The notes under the pieces are model-generated. The model was not told the DNA's origin. It did no database searches and saw only the letters and a program-made list of their open reading frames with translations. A program made the translations under genes and the position numbers. From positions 1 to 64,000 of the forward strand of contig NZ_JARXYZ010000032.1 in NCBI RefSeq assembly GCF_029894125.1: a stretch of 64,000 nucleotides of DNA, in the 5' to 3' direction. How positions within the stretch are numbered: position 1 is the stretch's first letter; every line of letters starts with the position of its first letter. This document shows, piece after piece, positions 49,849-58,636 of this stretch. Source of the DNA: Kitasatospora sp. MAA19 (lineage in GTDB: Bacteria; Actinomycetota; Actinomycetes; Streptomycetales; Streptomycetaceae).

Positions 49849-50237
49849 AGCACCTCAACATCGAGCGCCTCGCGCTGCTGGGCGCGCTGATCGGCCTCTT
49901 CGGCGAGCTGCACCCTGCGCTCGATCAGTGGGCCCAGAACTCGAATGACGCCTCCTGTAAGGGCCTGTACGGGGACCACCTGGTCTACCGCGACGGCACG
50001 CCCGTCGGGCAGGAGACCGAGGACCGCACCGGCGAGCCAACCATGACCGCCACCGAACTCGGCCGCCTCAGCGTCGCCCGGCACGTCGCTTCTCTGGGGG
50101 CGGCGCGGGTTGAGCGGCCGGGCAAGCTGATGACCGCCCAGCTCAGCGACGTGCCGCACTGGGTAGTGAGTGCGCGACAGGTGTCGCGCACCGTTCCCGC
50201 CATCGCCTGTGTCGCGCAGATGGGGGCGGCTCGATGA
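49845..50237 (+). CDS. Degenerate DUF3307-like relative
   Basis: 130 residues. It opens MKHLNIERLALLGALIGLFG followed by LHPALDQWAQNSNDASCKG, the position where the full-length family has a helix and the DxxxQ...K motif. The C-terminal membrane part is replaced by a soluble run with VARHVASLGAARVERPGK. It overlaps both neighbours by 4 bases. Perhaps still expressed, but not a full family member. Confidence 0.5.
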   Translation: MKHLNIERLALLGALIGLFGELHPALDQWAQNSNDASCKGLYGDHLVYRDGTPVGQETEDRTGEPTMTATELGRLSVARHVASLGAARVERPGKLMTAQLSDVPHWVVSARQVSRTVPAIACVAQMGAAR

Positions 50238-50710
50238 TGAGCATCGACCAGGCCGCGACCCTCGCGACGTTCGGTGCGGTCTGGGGGGTGCTCGCTGTCG
50301 GTCACAACCTCGCGGACCACGTCTTCGGCCAGAGCGACCACCAGGCCGCGAACAAAGGAGCCCCGAGCGCGGAGGACGTGGCTGCCGGGGCGAGCCCGCG
50401 GCGGGGCTGGGCCGCCTGCCTGGCCCACGTCGGCCAGTACCACCTGGTCATGGCCGCGCTCCTCGCGCTGGTGTGGCTGTTCATCCCGCTGCCACTGACT
50501 GTGACCGGGCTGGCCGCTGGGTTCGTGTGGTCGGCGGCCACCCACGCCGTGCTGGACCGGCGATGGCCGGTGCGCTGGCTGCTTCAGCGCACCGGCTCGC
50601 CGGCGTTCGCCGATCTCCGGTCAGCCGGGCTCAATGGGCTGTATTTGGCTGATCAGGCTCTTCATGCCGGGGCATTGCTGATCTCCGCGCTCCTGATCAC
50701 CCGGCTGTGA
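50234..50710 (+). CDS. DUF3307-like membrane protein (complete)
   Basis: 158 residues from ATG 50234. Helix 1 TLATFGAVWGVLAVGHNLAD, then HVFGQSDHQAANKG, ACLAHVGQYHLVMAALLALV, LPLTVTGLAAGFVWSAATHA (with the conserved THAVLDRRWP) and a C-terminal helix HAGALLISALLITRL. The H/D/Q residues in HNLADHVFGQSDHQ are the family's conserved polar set. The third of three consecutive related genes. Confidence 0.7.
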   Translation: MMSIDQAATLATFGAVWGVLAVGHNLADHVFGQSDHQAANKGAPSAEDVAAGASPRRGWAACLAHVGQYHLVMAALLALVWLFIPLPLTVTGLAAGFVWSAATHAVLDRRWPVRWLLQRTGSPAFADLRSAGLNGLYLADQALHAGALLISALLITRL

Positions 50711-50736
50711 GGTCCCCGGGCGAATCCGCTGAGGTG

Positions 50737-51237
50737 TCAGCCCTCCGCGCTCTCTGGCGTGAACGCGTAGGTGCGGACCGGGTCGAGGTGCAGTTCGTAG
50801 GGCCCGAAGCAGTCCGCGGCAAGTGTGGCGACCCGGGCTCCGCAGGGACAGGCCCGGTTGGGACCCTCGGTTCCGTTCGGCCCACAGCATCCGGTGCTGT
50901 TCTCCCAGTCCGGGAGGGGCTGCAACGCCGGCGCGTCATCGGGGTGGATCACGATCGTGTTGCGGACCCCGGCCGACGCAACGAAGCCCTCCTCGGTGGC
51001 CATGAGAGTCCCGCGAGGCTGCGACGGCACGGGGTTCTCCTGGTCCTCCTGCACGACGAAGGGGGCTCCCCAGGGCTCTGTTTCCACCGCGTAGCAGCCC
51101 TGCGGAACGGTCGGCGGGGCCTGCCGTGCTCCCTTTGGCCGCGCGTCTTCGAGCCCCGGAACGGCGGGAACGGCGGGCAAGGCCGTCAGATCCGGGGTGA
51201 GCGTCGTGCCGCACTTGGAGCAGTAGAAGACCGTCAT
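50737..51237 (-). CDS. Cys-rich hypothetical protein
   Basis: 166 residues from ATG 51237. An N-terminal zinc ribbon half (VFYCSKCGTTL) and a C-terminal half (STGCCGPNGTEGPNRACPCG ARVATLAADC) could together bind zinc. The middle (VQEDQENPVPSQPRGTLMAT) is extended. Convergent with the conjugation block. Not recognised. Confidence 0.65.
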   Translation of the reverse strand: MTVFYCSKCGTTLTPDLTALPAVPAVPGLEDARPKGARQAPPTVPQGCYAVETEPWGAPFVVQEDQENPVPSQPRGTLMATEEGFVASAGVRNTIVIHPDDAPALQPLPDWENSTGCCGPNGTEGPNRACPCGARVATLAADCFGPYELHLDPVRTYAFTPESAEG

Positions 51238-51324
51238 GGGTCCGTTGTAGCCGCAGGCCCTCTCGTTCTGCACCTCACTTATGTCCAGCTCTCACCGGCA
51301 TGGGGCGAGGCGGCGACGACTCGG

Positions 51325-51534
51325 TCAGCGGTTCAACTGAGCCATCAACTCCCGGTTCGCGGCGCGCGCGGCGGCGAGGTCCTCGTCGCGTTCGGCGACT
51401 TCGAACCGGAGGTCGAGGATCTGCTGCTCCAGCTCGCCGATCCGGCGGGTGAGCGTTTCGACGTCGGCGGGGGCACCCAGGCCGGACGCTTCCCACAGAG
51501 CTGCCAACCGCCAGCTGATCAGTCGGCTCAACAC
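51325..51534 (-). CDS. Small coiled-coil protein
   Basis: 69 residues from GTG 51534 with GAGG upstream. LSRLISWRLAALWEASGLGA is followed by a coiled coil (LTRRIGELEQQILDLRFEVA, ERDEDLAAARAANRELMAQL). It overlaps the end of the next minus-strand gene by 7 bases. Confidence 0.65.
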   Translation of the reverse strand: MLSRLISWRLAALWEASGLGAPADVETLTRRIGELEQQILDLRFEVAERDEDLAAARAANRELMAQLNR

Positions 51535-52055
51535 GAGCCACTGACCTCGGATGCGGGGGCGGTGGGACAGTGCTCACTTCCCACCGCCCCCGCAGCGACG
51601 AGTTGGAACGCCTGCACGCCATCCATGGGGGTGCCATCGAGGTGCAGCCCGAATGCCGCCGCGAGAACGGTGGGGAGATCTGCCTCGGGGACAGCGACGC
51701 GCAGCTCCGCGAGGACGTTGGGAAAATCGGCGTCGTCGATGGAGCCCAGATACTCCCGACGCAAGCCGTGGATGACCTCCACCAGCTCGGGCCTCAGCCG
51801 CATCCAGGCGCGGGACGTCCGGATCTCATCCGCGACCTGGTCCATGAACCAGCGCATGACCTCGTACGGGATGTCCATGTGCCGTCCCTGGGGATCGAAG
51901 CACACCGTCGGCTCGCGCGCCGGGTCTTCGTCGGGGATGACTGCGGTCACCACGGCCCGTTGCTCCCGGACGAGGTCCAGTTCCAGGTACCAGGCGTCGT
52001 CGGGTACGGAGTACATCGCGGTGATCGCGTAGTCACGACTGGGATGGGTGACCAT
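51528..52055 (-). CDS. Hypothetical protein, left copy of a duplicated pair (gene b)
   Basis: 175 residues from ATG 52055. It is about 90 percent identical by eye over the first 160 residues to 61179-61688 (TAMYSVPDDAWYLELDLVRE, VCFDPQGRHMDIPYEVMRWF, VLAAAFGLHLDGTPM). It starts 5 bp after the stop of gene a. Unknown function; cytoplasmic. A terminator-like hairpin overlaps its last codons. Confidence 0.7.
   Translation of the reverse strand: MVTHPSRDYAITAMYSVPDDAWYLELDLVREQRAVVTAVIPDEDPAREPTVCFDPQGRHMDIPYEVMRWFMDQVADEIRTSRAWMRLRPELVEVIHGLRREYLGSIDDADFPNVLAELRVAVPEADLPTVLAAAFGLHLDGTPMDGVQAFQLVAAGAVGSEHCPTAPASEVSGSC
51553..51593 (-). terminator. Perfect 15-bp hairpin at the end of gene b
   Basis: GCGGGGGCGGTGGGA and TCCCACCGCCCCCGC around an 11-base loop. 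It overlaps the last codons of 51528-52055. The right copy of the locus has a weaker version near 61190-61225. Confidence 0.65.
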
Positions 52056-52060
52056 CGTCC

Positions 52061-52693
52061 TCAGACCTTCGGGTCGATCGGTGGTGCGGTGTGGACCTCG
52101 GCTTCCGGGGCCAGCCGCAGGCCTGCCATGGCGAGGAACGCGGCGAGTTCGATCCAGCCGCCGTTGGTTCCGTCGTCCCAGTTGGTCCAGAGGCGCGACT
52201 CCTCGCCGTCCCAGGTGTCGACGTCCTCGTGCAGGTGGGCCTCGACAGTTCCCAGATGCTGGTCGTGGGCGATGAGGAGGTCGTCCACGAGGCCGAGCAG
52301 GCGGATGCTTCCGCTGGGGAACTGGAGCGTGAGGCCGGCCGCGAAGTCGACACGGCCGTCGTTGTAGTCGATCTGCCGAACCGATCGGATCGTCTGTCCG
52401 ACGAACCGGGTCACCGGAACATCCGGCGAATCGTCGATCACGGAGACGCTGCCGTACTCCTCCATCGAGTACGGTCCGTGCGGCTGGTCGGCTCGCAGAG
52501 ACACGCCTGTTGAAGGCGTGTGGAACAGGACCGGGCCCAGCCCCTCCAGGTGAAGCCACAGGTGCAGCAGCGACGGATCGTCGTCCGCGTAGTGATGCCA
52601 AGCCGTGGTCACCTTCAGCAGTCGCCTCCCGATCAGGTCGGCGGCAATCAGCTCCTCATCGTTGATCACCCGCCGATGCTCGCACGGCCCCAC
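52061..52693 (-). CDS. Hypothetical protein, left copy of a duplicated pair (gene a), internally deleted
   Basis: 210 residues. It matches 61694-62467 (VTTAWHHYADDDPSLLHLWL, VGQTIRSVRQIDYNDGR, LIAHDQHLGTVEAHLHEDV) but lacks 45 residues after HEDV, exactly 135 bp. The right copy has short repeats HEDV...SEDV at the two edges of that segment, so slippage or recombination between them probably deleted it here. The frame is kept. The start GTG 52693 is uncertain; GTG 52669 is possible. Confidence 0.65.
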   Translation of the reverse strand: MGPCEHRRVINDEELIAADLIGRRLLKVTTAWHHYADDDPSLLHLWLHLEGLGPVLFHTPSTGVSLRADQPHGPYSMEEYGSVSVIDDSPDVPVTRFVGQTIRSVRQIDYNDGRVDFAAGLTLQFPSGSIRLLGLVDDLLIAHDQHLGTVEAHLHEDVDTWDGEESRLWTNWDDGTNGGWIELAAFLAMAGLRLAPEAEVHTAPPIDPKV

Positions 52694-52856
52694 CGCCAGG
52701 ACACCCGAATTTCAGACGGGCCACCCTCGCCTGGTTCGGCCCCCAGACACGGCCAACGATCACGGACGAGTGAAGCCAGCCGGTATCCCTTGCGCCACAC
52801 CTGCTGCACTGCCTACCTTGCTTGGTCATAGCCACTGAGCTGCGAGGACCCAACTA

Positions 52857-53043
52857 GGGGTCCGCCTCAGGATCGGCGACCACCCGAGAACTGCCCGAAT
52901 GCCTCGCCCGGAATGCGACGCGCCCGGCGCAGCAGCGGGTGCCGGAGGACACGGTCCGCTGGCAGCACCGCATGGCCCGCTCCGCCCGCGAGCTGCTCCC
53001 CCGCGAAGGCTGGGACGAGATCCGCCACCTGCGCACGGCCTGA
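52857..53043 (+). pseudogene. C-terminal remnant of a P-loop kinase-like gene
   Basis: An open frame after TAG without a start codon encodes ECLARNATRPAQQRVPEDTV RWQHRMARSARELLPREGWD EIRHL. The pattern of basic residues, V-P-E and the final G-W/F-D is that of the C-terminus of AAA_33-type polynucleotide/zeta-like kinases. The P-loop half is missing, apparently replaced by the duplicated gene pair on its left. Confidence 0.5.
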
Positions 53044-53162
53044 CCGGACCACCACGCTGCCCACCACCACGCCCCGCCCACCGGCCAGCCAGGCCCGGGC
53101 GGCGGGGCGCCGTGGTGAGCGGCGCGGCCGCCCGGCCGACCCCTACTCCACCGGAGAGCCCG

Positions 53163-53834
53163 TTGCCGTACGTACCCGACATCCCGGACGTGTTCCCGCC
53201 GACCGTCACGATCTGCGGAAGCACCCGCTTCTGGGAGGCCATGGCCGAAGCCGCGTTCCACGAGACTGCCGCCGGCCGGATGGTCCTCGCCCCGGCCGTC
53301 AACATGCGCGACCACCACCCGCTCTGGGCCGACCCGGCGGCCGCCGCCACCCTCAAGGCCGGACTCGACGCCCTGCACCTGGCGAAGATCAACTGTGCCG
53401 ACGAGGTCCTGGTCGTCACCGACTCGAACCTTTACCTCGGCGAGTCCACCCGACGCGAGGTGCTGTTCGCCGAGGCCCTCGAGGTGCCCGTCCGGTATTG
53501 GATCGCAGGCCTCGGCCGGGCCGGGACCACCACGCTCGGCGCCACCGCCGCCCGCGAGCGAGCCGACCGGGGGTGGAAGGCCGCCTTCGACCAGTTGACC
53601 GCCGCCAGTCCGGCCGGGCCCGACCGCGACGACCTCATCGCCCTGGCCGCCGTCGATCTCGCCGTCGCCGAACACGGCTTCCATGCCACCGCCGACGACG
53701 CCATGACTGCGGCCCGCACCCACCTCGGCACCAACCTGCAGCCGAGTGACCGGCTCGCGGCCGCGCTGGCCACCCGCACCTCCGGAACCTCCACCACCGA
53801 CTTCCTCACCACCGCACGCCGCCCCACGCCCTGA
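53163..53834 (+). CDS. Nucleoside 2-deoxyribosyltransferase-like protein (second)
   Basis: 223 residues from TTG 53163 with CCGGAGAGCCCG upstream. It contains PPTVTICGSTRFWEAMAEAA, then VLAPAVNMRDHHPLW, LDALHLAKINCADEVLVVTD and YLGESTRREVLFAEALEVPV RYW. Strand-1 CGSTRF, the D-x-V-T-D strand and G-x-S-T-R-x-E are the nucleotide-binding and catalytic marks of the fold. The last 70 residues are a helical extension. It differs from 48785-49636 and is not a duplicate. Confidence 0.75.
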   Translation: MPYVPDIPDVFPPTVTICGSTRFWEAMAEAAFHETAAGRMVLAPAVNMRDHHPLWADPAAAATLKAGLDALHLAKINCADEVLVVTDSNLYLGESTRREVLFAEALEVPVRYWIAGLGRAGTTTLGATAARERADRGWKAAFDQLTAASPAGPDRDDLIALAAVDLAVAEHGFHATADDAMTAARTHLGTNLQPSDRLAAALATRTSGTSTTDFLTTARRPTP

Positions 53835-53865
53835 CCGCCCGCCGCCAACCGAGGAGGAAACCCCG

Positions 53866-54627
53866 ATGACCGAAACCCTGCGCACCCGTGCGATCCGCGC
53901 CGCCCTCGACACCGCCGACAACATCGCCATCGCCGCCGCCGCGGCCGGCGCCGGCCTCACCACCTACCGCACCCTCACCGGCCGCCCGGCCGAGGTCCGG
54001 TTCACCCTCGCCGCGGCCGGCGCCGGCCTCGCCGCCTGCCTCGCCGACCAGGCCACCACCCAGTTCCGCCGCCCGCTGCGCAACCGCCTCGGCGTCCCCG
54101 CCTACGGCTACACCCCCGCCGCCGCTGCGCCCGTCCCGGCGCCGTCGAGGGAGCAGCTCGCCGAGGAGGTCGCCGCCGACGCCGCACACCGCGCGGCCAC
54201 CAGTGCCCACAGTCTCGACCGCAGCGGCGGCAGCCTGACCGAGGCCGCCAACTGGGTCGGGTCGGCCGACGGCACCGCGACGTGCGAGCTGCCCGGCGGC
54301 GCGCACCTGCTGTGCGTCCCCTCCCCCGCCGACCAGTACGGCCACAACACCCGCACCTACCTGCTCGTGCGCGACGGCGAGCAGCAGATCCGGGTGAGCA
54401 GCATCAGCGAGCTGGTCGCGCTCCTGGACGGCCCCGCCACCGACGCGGCGCAGCCCGCCGACGACGAGGACCAGGCCGACGACCCGTGGGCCGCCCTCGG
54501 CGAGGAACTCGCCATCGCCGAGCTCTGCCCCGCCGAACCGCGCGACGGCGAGGACCAGGCCGACGAGGACGACGAGGACGACGACCGCGACCAGGAGGCC
54601 GAGGCCCACGCGGCCGGCCTCCTGTAG
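53866..54627 (+). CDS. Hypothetical protein with two hydrophobic segments and an acidic tail
   Basis: 253 residues from ATG 53866 (GAGGAGGAAACCCC upstream). Ala/Gly-rich hydrophobic stretches at about 20-70 may be membrane helices (NIAIAAAAAGAGLTTYRTLT, FTLAAAGAGLAACLADQATT). A folded domain follows (GTATCELPGGAHLLCVPSPA, TYLLVRDGEQQIRVSSISEL). The tail is highly acidic (EDQADEDDEDDDRDQEAEA). Function unknown. Confidence 0.6.
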   Translation: MTETLRTRAIRAALDTADNIAIAAAAAGAGLTTYRTLTGRPAEVRFTLAAAGAGLAACLADQATTQFRRPLRNRLGVPAYGYTPAAAAPVPAPSREQLAEEVAADAAHRAATSAHSLDRSGGSLTEAANWVGSADGTATCELPGGAHLLCVPSPADQYGHNTRTYLLVRDGEQQIRVSSISELVALLDGPATDAAQPADDEDQADDPWAALGEELAIAELCPAEPRDGEDQADEDDEDDDRDQEAEAHAAGLL

Positions 54628-54721
54628 CTCGACAGCACCTCGGCAGCGGGCCGGCCTTCACTGAGGACCGGCCCGCTGCCCCCTCCCCTACACCGCAGCT
54701 CAGATCAGGGAGACCACAGCC

Positions 54722-54973
54722 ATGTCCCGCACCGCCACCTGCCGCCCCACCCCGGCCGCCAACCACAAGCCGATCCTGATCGCCCTCCCGATCGTCTCCT
54801 CGGACCCGTACGCCGGGCCCGCCGGCCGCCGCCACTACACCTGCACGCCCTGCGAGACCTCCTGGGCCGGTGGAGAACAGGACTGCTTCAACTGCGGAAG
54901 GCCGGCCACCGGCGAGCACCCCAACATCACCGCTGCCCTCCAGCTCCTCCTGCACCGCCCCGCCGCTCGCTGA
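54722..54973 (+). CDS. Small zinc-ribbon protein
   Basis: 83 residues from ATG 54722 (CAGGGAGACCACAGCC upstream). YTCTPCETSWAGGEQDCFNC has two CxxC pairs for one zinc ion. The C-terminal helix is NITAALQLLLHR. Confidence 0.65.
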   Translation: MSRTATCRPTPAANHKPILIALPIVSSDPYAGPAGRRHYTCTPCETSWAGGEQDCFNCGRPATGEHPNITAALQLLLHRPAAR

Positions 54974-54989
54974 CCTGACGGAGGACCAC

Positions 54990-55274
54990 GTGCGCCGCGT
55001 CATCGCCCCCAGCCCCGACAGCCCGAGCAGCCAAGCCGTCGGCGTGGACTTCGACGAGACCCTCATGCTGGTCGACCGGGGATGGATGGACGGCCAGGTG
55101 TACGGCGAGCCGATCCCCGGCGCCATCGAAGCGCTGCGCCTGCTCGCCCAGCACCGCGCCGTCTTCGTCTACACATATGCGGTCTCGGACATGTCCGCGC
55201 TACGTTCCAGCGGTGCGATCCAGATCAAGAGATCCGGGCGTGCTGGGCTGGCGGGTGTTCTTCACCCGGCGTGA
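54990..55274 (+). pseudogene. HAD-like phosphatase gene cut by the recombinase module
   Basis: From GTG 54990 (GGAGGACCAC upstream) it encodes AVGVDFDETLMLVDRGWMDG, with the HAD motif I D-x-D-E-T, and GAIEALRLLAQHRAVFVYT, the start of motif II (hhhT). At about 55168 the sequence turns into unrelated residues and stops at 55274, without motifs III and IV. The recombinase gene opens at the same place, so the module probably inserted here. Confidence 0.65.
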
Positions 55275-56688
55275 GCTCGGCCTGCCTCAGTCGAGTACGG
55301 ACGTGATGGTCGACGTCGGCGCCTTGGACGACTGGTTGGACGCGTACCGGATCGAGGACGGCTCGCCGTACCTGATCGACCCGCTCGGCCGGTACGACGT
55401 CGACCTGAACGACTACTTCGTCAGGGTGCTGGCCACCGAGCCGACCACGACCCAGGCGGCGGTCGCCTACGACCTGAAGCGGTTCCTGAAGTTCCTGTGG
55501 GACAACCGGGGCCGGCGGAGCTGGAAGGCCGCGACCGCGGACGACCGGGCGGCCTTCAAGCACTGGCGGCTGCACGATGCCGCCGGTCCGCGGGTGGAGA
55601 TGACGACCTGGGACCGCGAGGTCGCCACGGTCCACCAGTTCTACCTGTGGGCTGTCGCGGCGGGCCATGCGGCCCGGAACCCGTTCCGCCAGCGGGCCTC
55701 CCGCAGCCGCGATCCGCGGCGGGCACCGGGCGGGCCGACGCCGGCGGAGGCATCGCACGAGGGCCGGCCGAACGACGTCGAGTGGCTGCCGCCCGCGACC
55801 TACCGGCTCTGGCGGGACACGGGGGTGCGCGGCTTCACCGTGCGGGGCCTGGCGGACCGGTCGTTCCGCGGCCGGTTCGCCTCGCGGAACGCCGCCTACA
55901 CCGATGCGATGATCCGCACCGGCCTGCGGCTCTCGGAGCAGACCAGCCTGAGCCTGTTCGAGCTGCCCGAGCCGGTGCCGGGGGTGCTCAACGCCCGCAC
56001 GTGGTTGCCGGAGGCGATCGCCAAGGGCGGCTCGGCCCGCAGGGTCTACTTCCCGGCGTCGGCGTTGAAGGACGTCTGGGACTACGTGGAGACGGATCGG
56101 GCGGAGGCCGTTGAGGAGGCCCACAAGAAGGGCCTCTACGAGCGGATCCGTAGGCCGCTGATCGTCCCGGACGCGCGCAGGCCGGTGGTGGTGGTCGACG
56201 GCGAGCGCGTGGCGATCGGGAAGCTGGACGAGCGGGAGCGGCGCCGGGTCCTGATCGACACCGCGCGGGGCCTGGAGCCGGCGGCGCTGTGGCTGAACCG
56301 CTACGGCCTGCCGAGCCGGCCCTCGGGCTGGCAGGAGGTGTTCAAGACTGCCAACGCGCGCTGTGCGCGGCTGGGGCTGCGGGTGTCGTGCCACGCCCAC
56401 GTCCTGCGGCACAGCTTCGCGGTGATCACCCTCGAACAGCTGTGGCGCGGGCACATTCAGGAGCTGTCGGCGATGACGCCGAGGCAGCGCGAGACCTACC
56501 AGATGATCTTCGGTGATCCGCTGAACTGGGTGCGGATGCGCCTGGGGCACCGGTCGATCGAGACGACGCAGATCTACTTGCACACCTTGCAGGAGCTGGA
56601 GATGGAGACCCGGATGGCGCTGGTCCCCGACGGCTGGGAGCCGACCGGTGTCCACCCCGAGGACCTGGCGGTGGCCGATGCCGCCTGA
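55240..56688 (+). CDS. Tyrosine recombinase 1 (TnpA-like)
   Basis: 482 residues if GTG 55240 is the start (ATG 55306 is possible). All catalytic residues are visible: R230 in MIRTGLRLSEQTSL, H387 and R390 in CHAHVLRHSFAV, H437 in RMRLGHRSIETTQIY, and the nucleophile Y446. The N-terminal part (AVAYDLKRFLKFLWDNRGRR) is the SAM-like core-binding domain. Probably the main strand-cleaving enzyme of the module. It overlaps the next gene by 11 bases. Confidence 0.88.
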   Translation: MLGWRVFFTRRELGLPQSSTDVMVDVGALDDWLDAYRIEDGSPYLIDPLGRYDVDLNDYFVRVLATEPTTTQAAVAYDLKRFLKFLWDNRGRRSWKAATADDRAAFKHWRLHDAAGPRVEMTTWDREVATVHQFYLWAVAAGHAARNPFRQRASRSRDPRRAPGGPTPAEASHEGRPNDVEWLPPATYRLWRDTGVRGFTVRGLADRSFRGRFASRNAAYTDAMIRTGLRLSEQTSLSLFELPEPVPGVLNARTWLPEAIAKGGSARRVYFPASALKDVWDYVETDRAEAVEEAHKKGLYERIRRPLIVPDARRPVVVVDGERVAIGKLDERERRRVLIDTARGLEPAALWLNRYGLPSRPSGWQEVFKTANARCARLGLRVSCHAHVLRHSFAVITLEQLWRGHIQELSAMTPRQRETYQMIFGDPLNWVRMRLGHRSIETTQIYLHTLQELEMETRMALVPDGWEPTGVHPEDLAVADAA

Positions 56689-58636
56689 AACGGACACGGA
56701 CACGGGGACGGGCACGGCCGCAGGGCGCCGGGCCGGGCGGGGGCGCATCTCACCGCAGCCGGACGGCTTCTACGCGCCGCCAGCGGCGGCGGACGCGGGC
56801 GGGCTGGTGGTGGAGTTCTTCGGCGAGGACGGGCGGCGGGCGGTGTACTCGTTCGAGCACCTGCCGTGTCCGGGCCTGCACGCGGCTCTGGCGGCGGCGT
56901 GGGCCCGGCGGGTCGGCACAGCGGGGGGCTTGCGGACCCGCGGGGCCGCCGACGGGTCCTGGTCGGGCGTCGTGCGGCTGGTGAGGTGGCTGGGGGAGCT
57001 GAGCCGCCCGCCGCGGACCCTGGGTGCGCTGACGCTTGCCCACCTGCGCCGCTACGACCAGCACCGGCGGATGACGACCCAGGGGCCGGCGGTCGTGCAG
57101 GAGATGCACCAGGTGCGGGCGCTGCTGAAGGAGGTCGAGCCGCAGGAGGTGCTGCGGCCGCAGGTGCGCGAGTACCTGGAACAGCCCGCACGGCTCTACG
57201 ACCGCTGGCACGTGGAGCAGGAGCGTGCGCAGGTCCCGGGCTACTCGGACCGCGAGTTCGCCGCAATCATGGCGGCCGCGCGCGGCGACGTGGTGGCCAT
57301 CCGCCGTCGGCACCGGGCCGCACGCGACCTCGTCGAGCGTTTCCGCGCGGCACCCCAGGACCTGGACGAGCCGACCCGCTCCCGGGCCGCCGCCCTCGCA
57401 CGGACGCTGGAGACCGGTGAGGTCCCCCTCGTGCACACCACGCTGGCCGGCGGCGGCCAGGTCGCGGACATGGCCGCCTGGCGCGAGGCGGCCGGCGAGC
57501 TGTTCCTGACCACACAGGACATCGTTCCCCTGCTGGTCCTCGGCGTCGGCCTGTCGGGCCGCAACACGGAGACACTCAAGGAGCTGTCCTGCGAGCACCG
57601 GCTCCTGGAGGACCGGGCGGTGGCGGTGAACCTCCTCAAGCGCCGGCGGGGAAAGAGCCGCTCGCGGGAGACGATCCACTGGGAGACCGGCACCGACAGC
57701 TCCCGCCTGCGTACCCCGGGAGGCTGGTTCCTGCTGCTGCACGAGCTGACCGCCGCCGGACGGGTCTTCAGCGGCTCGCGGAGGGTGTGGTCGATCTGGG
57801 CCGCCCACCACCCCGCCGGTCCCAGCGAGGCACTGGCCGCCCGCCGTGCGGCCCACGGCCACATCGACCCGTTCGAGAACCGCCTGGGCCGGCAGCTGGA
57901 CCTGTTCAGGTGGGCCGCCCGGCACGGGCTGACCGCGGACGAACCCGACGACGCCGACGACGCGCGCGGGGTGCGGCCGCTGAAGCTGACCCTGGGCCGG
58001 CTGAAGAAGACGGTCGAGGTCCGCACCGCCCGGACGGTGGGCGGACACCTGCCGTCGGCATCACGCACCAACACCCCCAACGTCTCGTTCCTGCACTACC
58101 TGCGCAGCGATCCACGGATCCGGGACTGGGCGGAGCAGGTCCTCACCGAGGCGCTGGAGGACGCCGAGGGCTCGGCCCGCGCGTTCCGCGGCCGGATCCT
58201 GAACGGGCCCGCCGCCGAGGAGGCCGCCCGCGACCCGCAGGCCGCGGCCGCAGCCCTGGGCACCACGGCCGGCACGCTCGCCGCCGCGCGGGCCGGCGAC
58301 CTGGACACCCTGGTGGCCGCCTGCCTGGACTTCGAGCACAGCCCCTACAGCGGCAACGGCCTGTGCGACGTGTCGTTCCTGACCTGTCTGCGCTGCCCGA
58401 ACGCGCTGGTCGCCGAGCACCACCTGCCCGCGCTGTTCGCGTTGCTCCACCAGTTGCAGGCCGACCTGGACACGCGCGACGTCGACGACTGGATCGGGCG
58501 CCACGGCGCCACCTGGCTGATCGTCACCCGCCTGATCCTGCCGAAGTTCACAGCGGCCCAGCGCGAGCAGGCCCGCGCGCTCGCGCCGAAGTCCCTGCCG
58601 ACCGACCTTCTCGACGGATTCAAGGAGCCCTCGTGA
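56678..58636 (+). CDS. Recombinase 2 (TnpB-like), degenerate catalytic set
   Basis: 652 residues from ATG 56678. The N-terminal half holds a core-binding-like helical domain (SWSGVVRLVRWLGELSRPPR). VLGVGLSGRNTETLKELSCE contains the first catalytic-type arginine. Canonical H-x-x-R and terminal G-H...Y motifs are not clear; TNTPNVSFLHYLRSDPRI may stand in for one. A cysteine motif, FLTCLRCPNALV, lies near the C-terminus. It probably acts as a structural or accessory recombinase in the complex. Confidence 0.75.
   Translation: MPPETDTDTGTGTAAGRRAGRGRISPQPDGFYAPPAAADAGGLVVEFFGEDGRRAVYSFEHLPCPGLHAALAAAWARRVGTAGGLRTRGAADGSWSGVVRLVRWLGELSRPPRTLGALTLAHLRRYDQHRRMTTQGPAVVQEMHQVRALLKEVEPQEVLRPQVREYLEQPARLYDRWHVEQERAQVPGYSDREFAAIMAAARGDVVAIRRRHRAARDLVERFRAAPQDLDEPTRSRAAALARTLETGEVPLVHTTLAGGGQVADMAAWREAAGELFLTTQDIVPLLVLGVGLSGRNTETLKELSCEHRLLEDRAVAVNLLKRRRGKSRSRETIHWETGTDSSRLRTPGGWFLLLHELTAAGRVFSGSRRVWSIWAAHHPAGPSEALAARRAAHGHIDPFENRLGRQLDLFRWAARHGLTADEPDDADDARGVRPLKLTLGRLKKTVEVRTARTVGGHLPSASRTNTPNVSFLHYLRSDPRIRDWAEQVLTEALEDAEGSARAFRGRILNGPAAEEAARDPQAAAAALGTTAGTLAAARAGDLDTLVAACLDFEHSPYSGNGLCDVSFLTCLRCPNALVAEHHLPALFALLHQLQADLDTRDVDDWIGRHGATWLIVTRLILPKFTAAQREQARALAPKSLPTDLLDGFKEPS

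Noticed and set aside
30780..50710. Search for a relaxase, integrase or bifunctional primase-polymerase in the block
   Set aside because: No protein with a HUH, tyrosine-recombinase or prim-pol motif was found here; the only recombinases are in the separate module at 55-61 kb.
57787..58632. N-terminal 282 residues of a 988-residue frame ahead of recombinase 3
   Set aside because: Arg/Pro/Gly-rich shadow of recombinase 2; the GTG at 58633 in a GTGA overlap is the real start.
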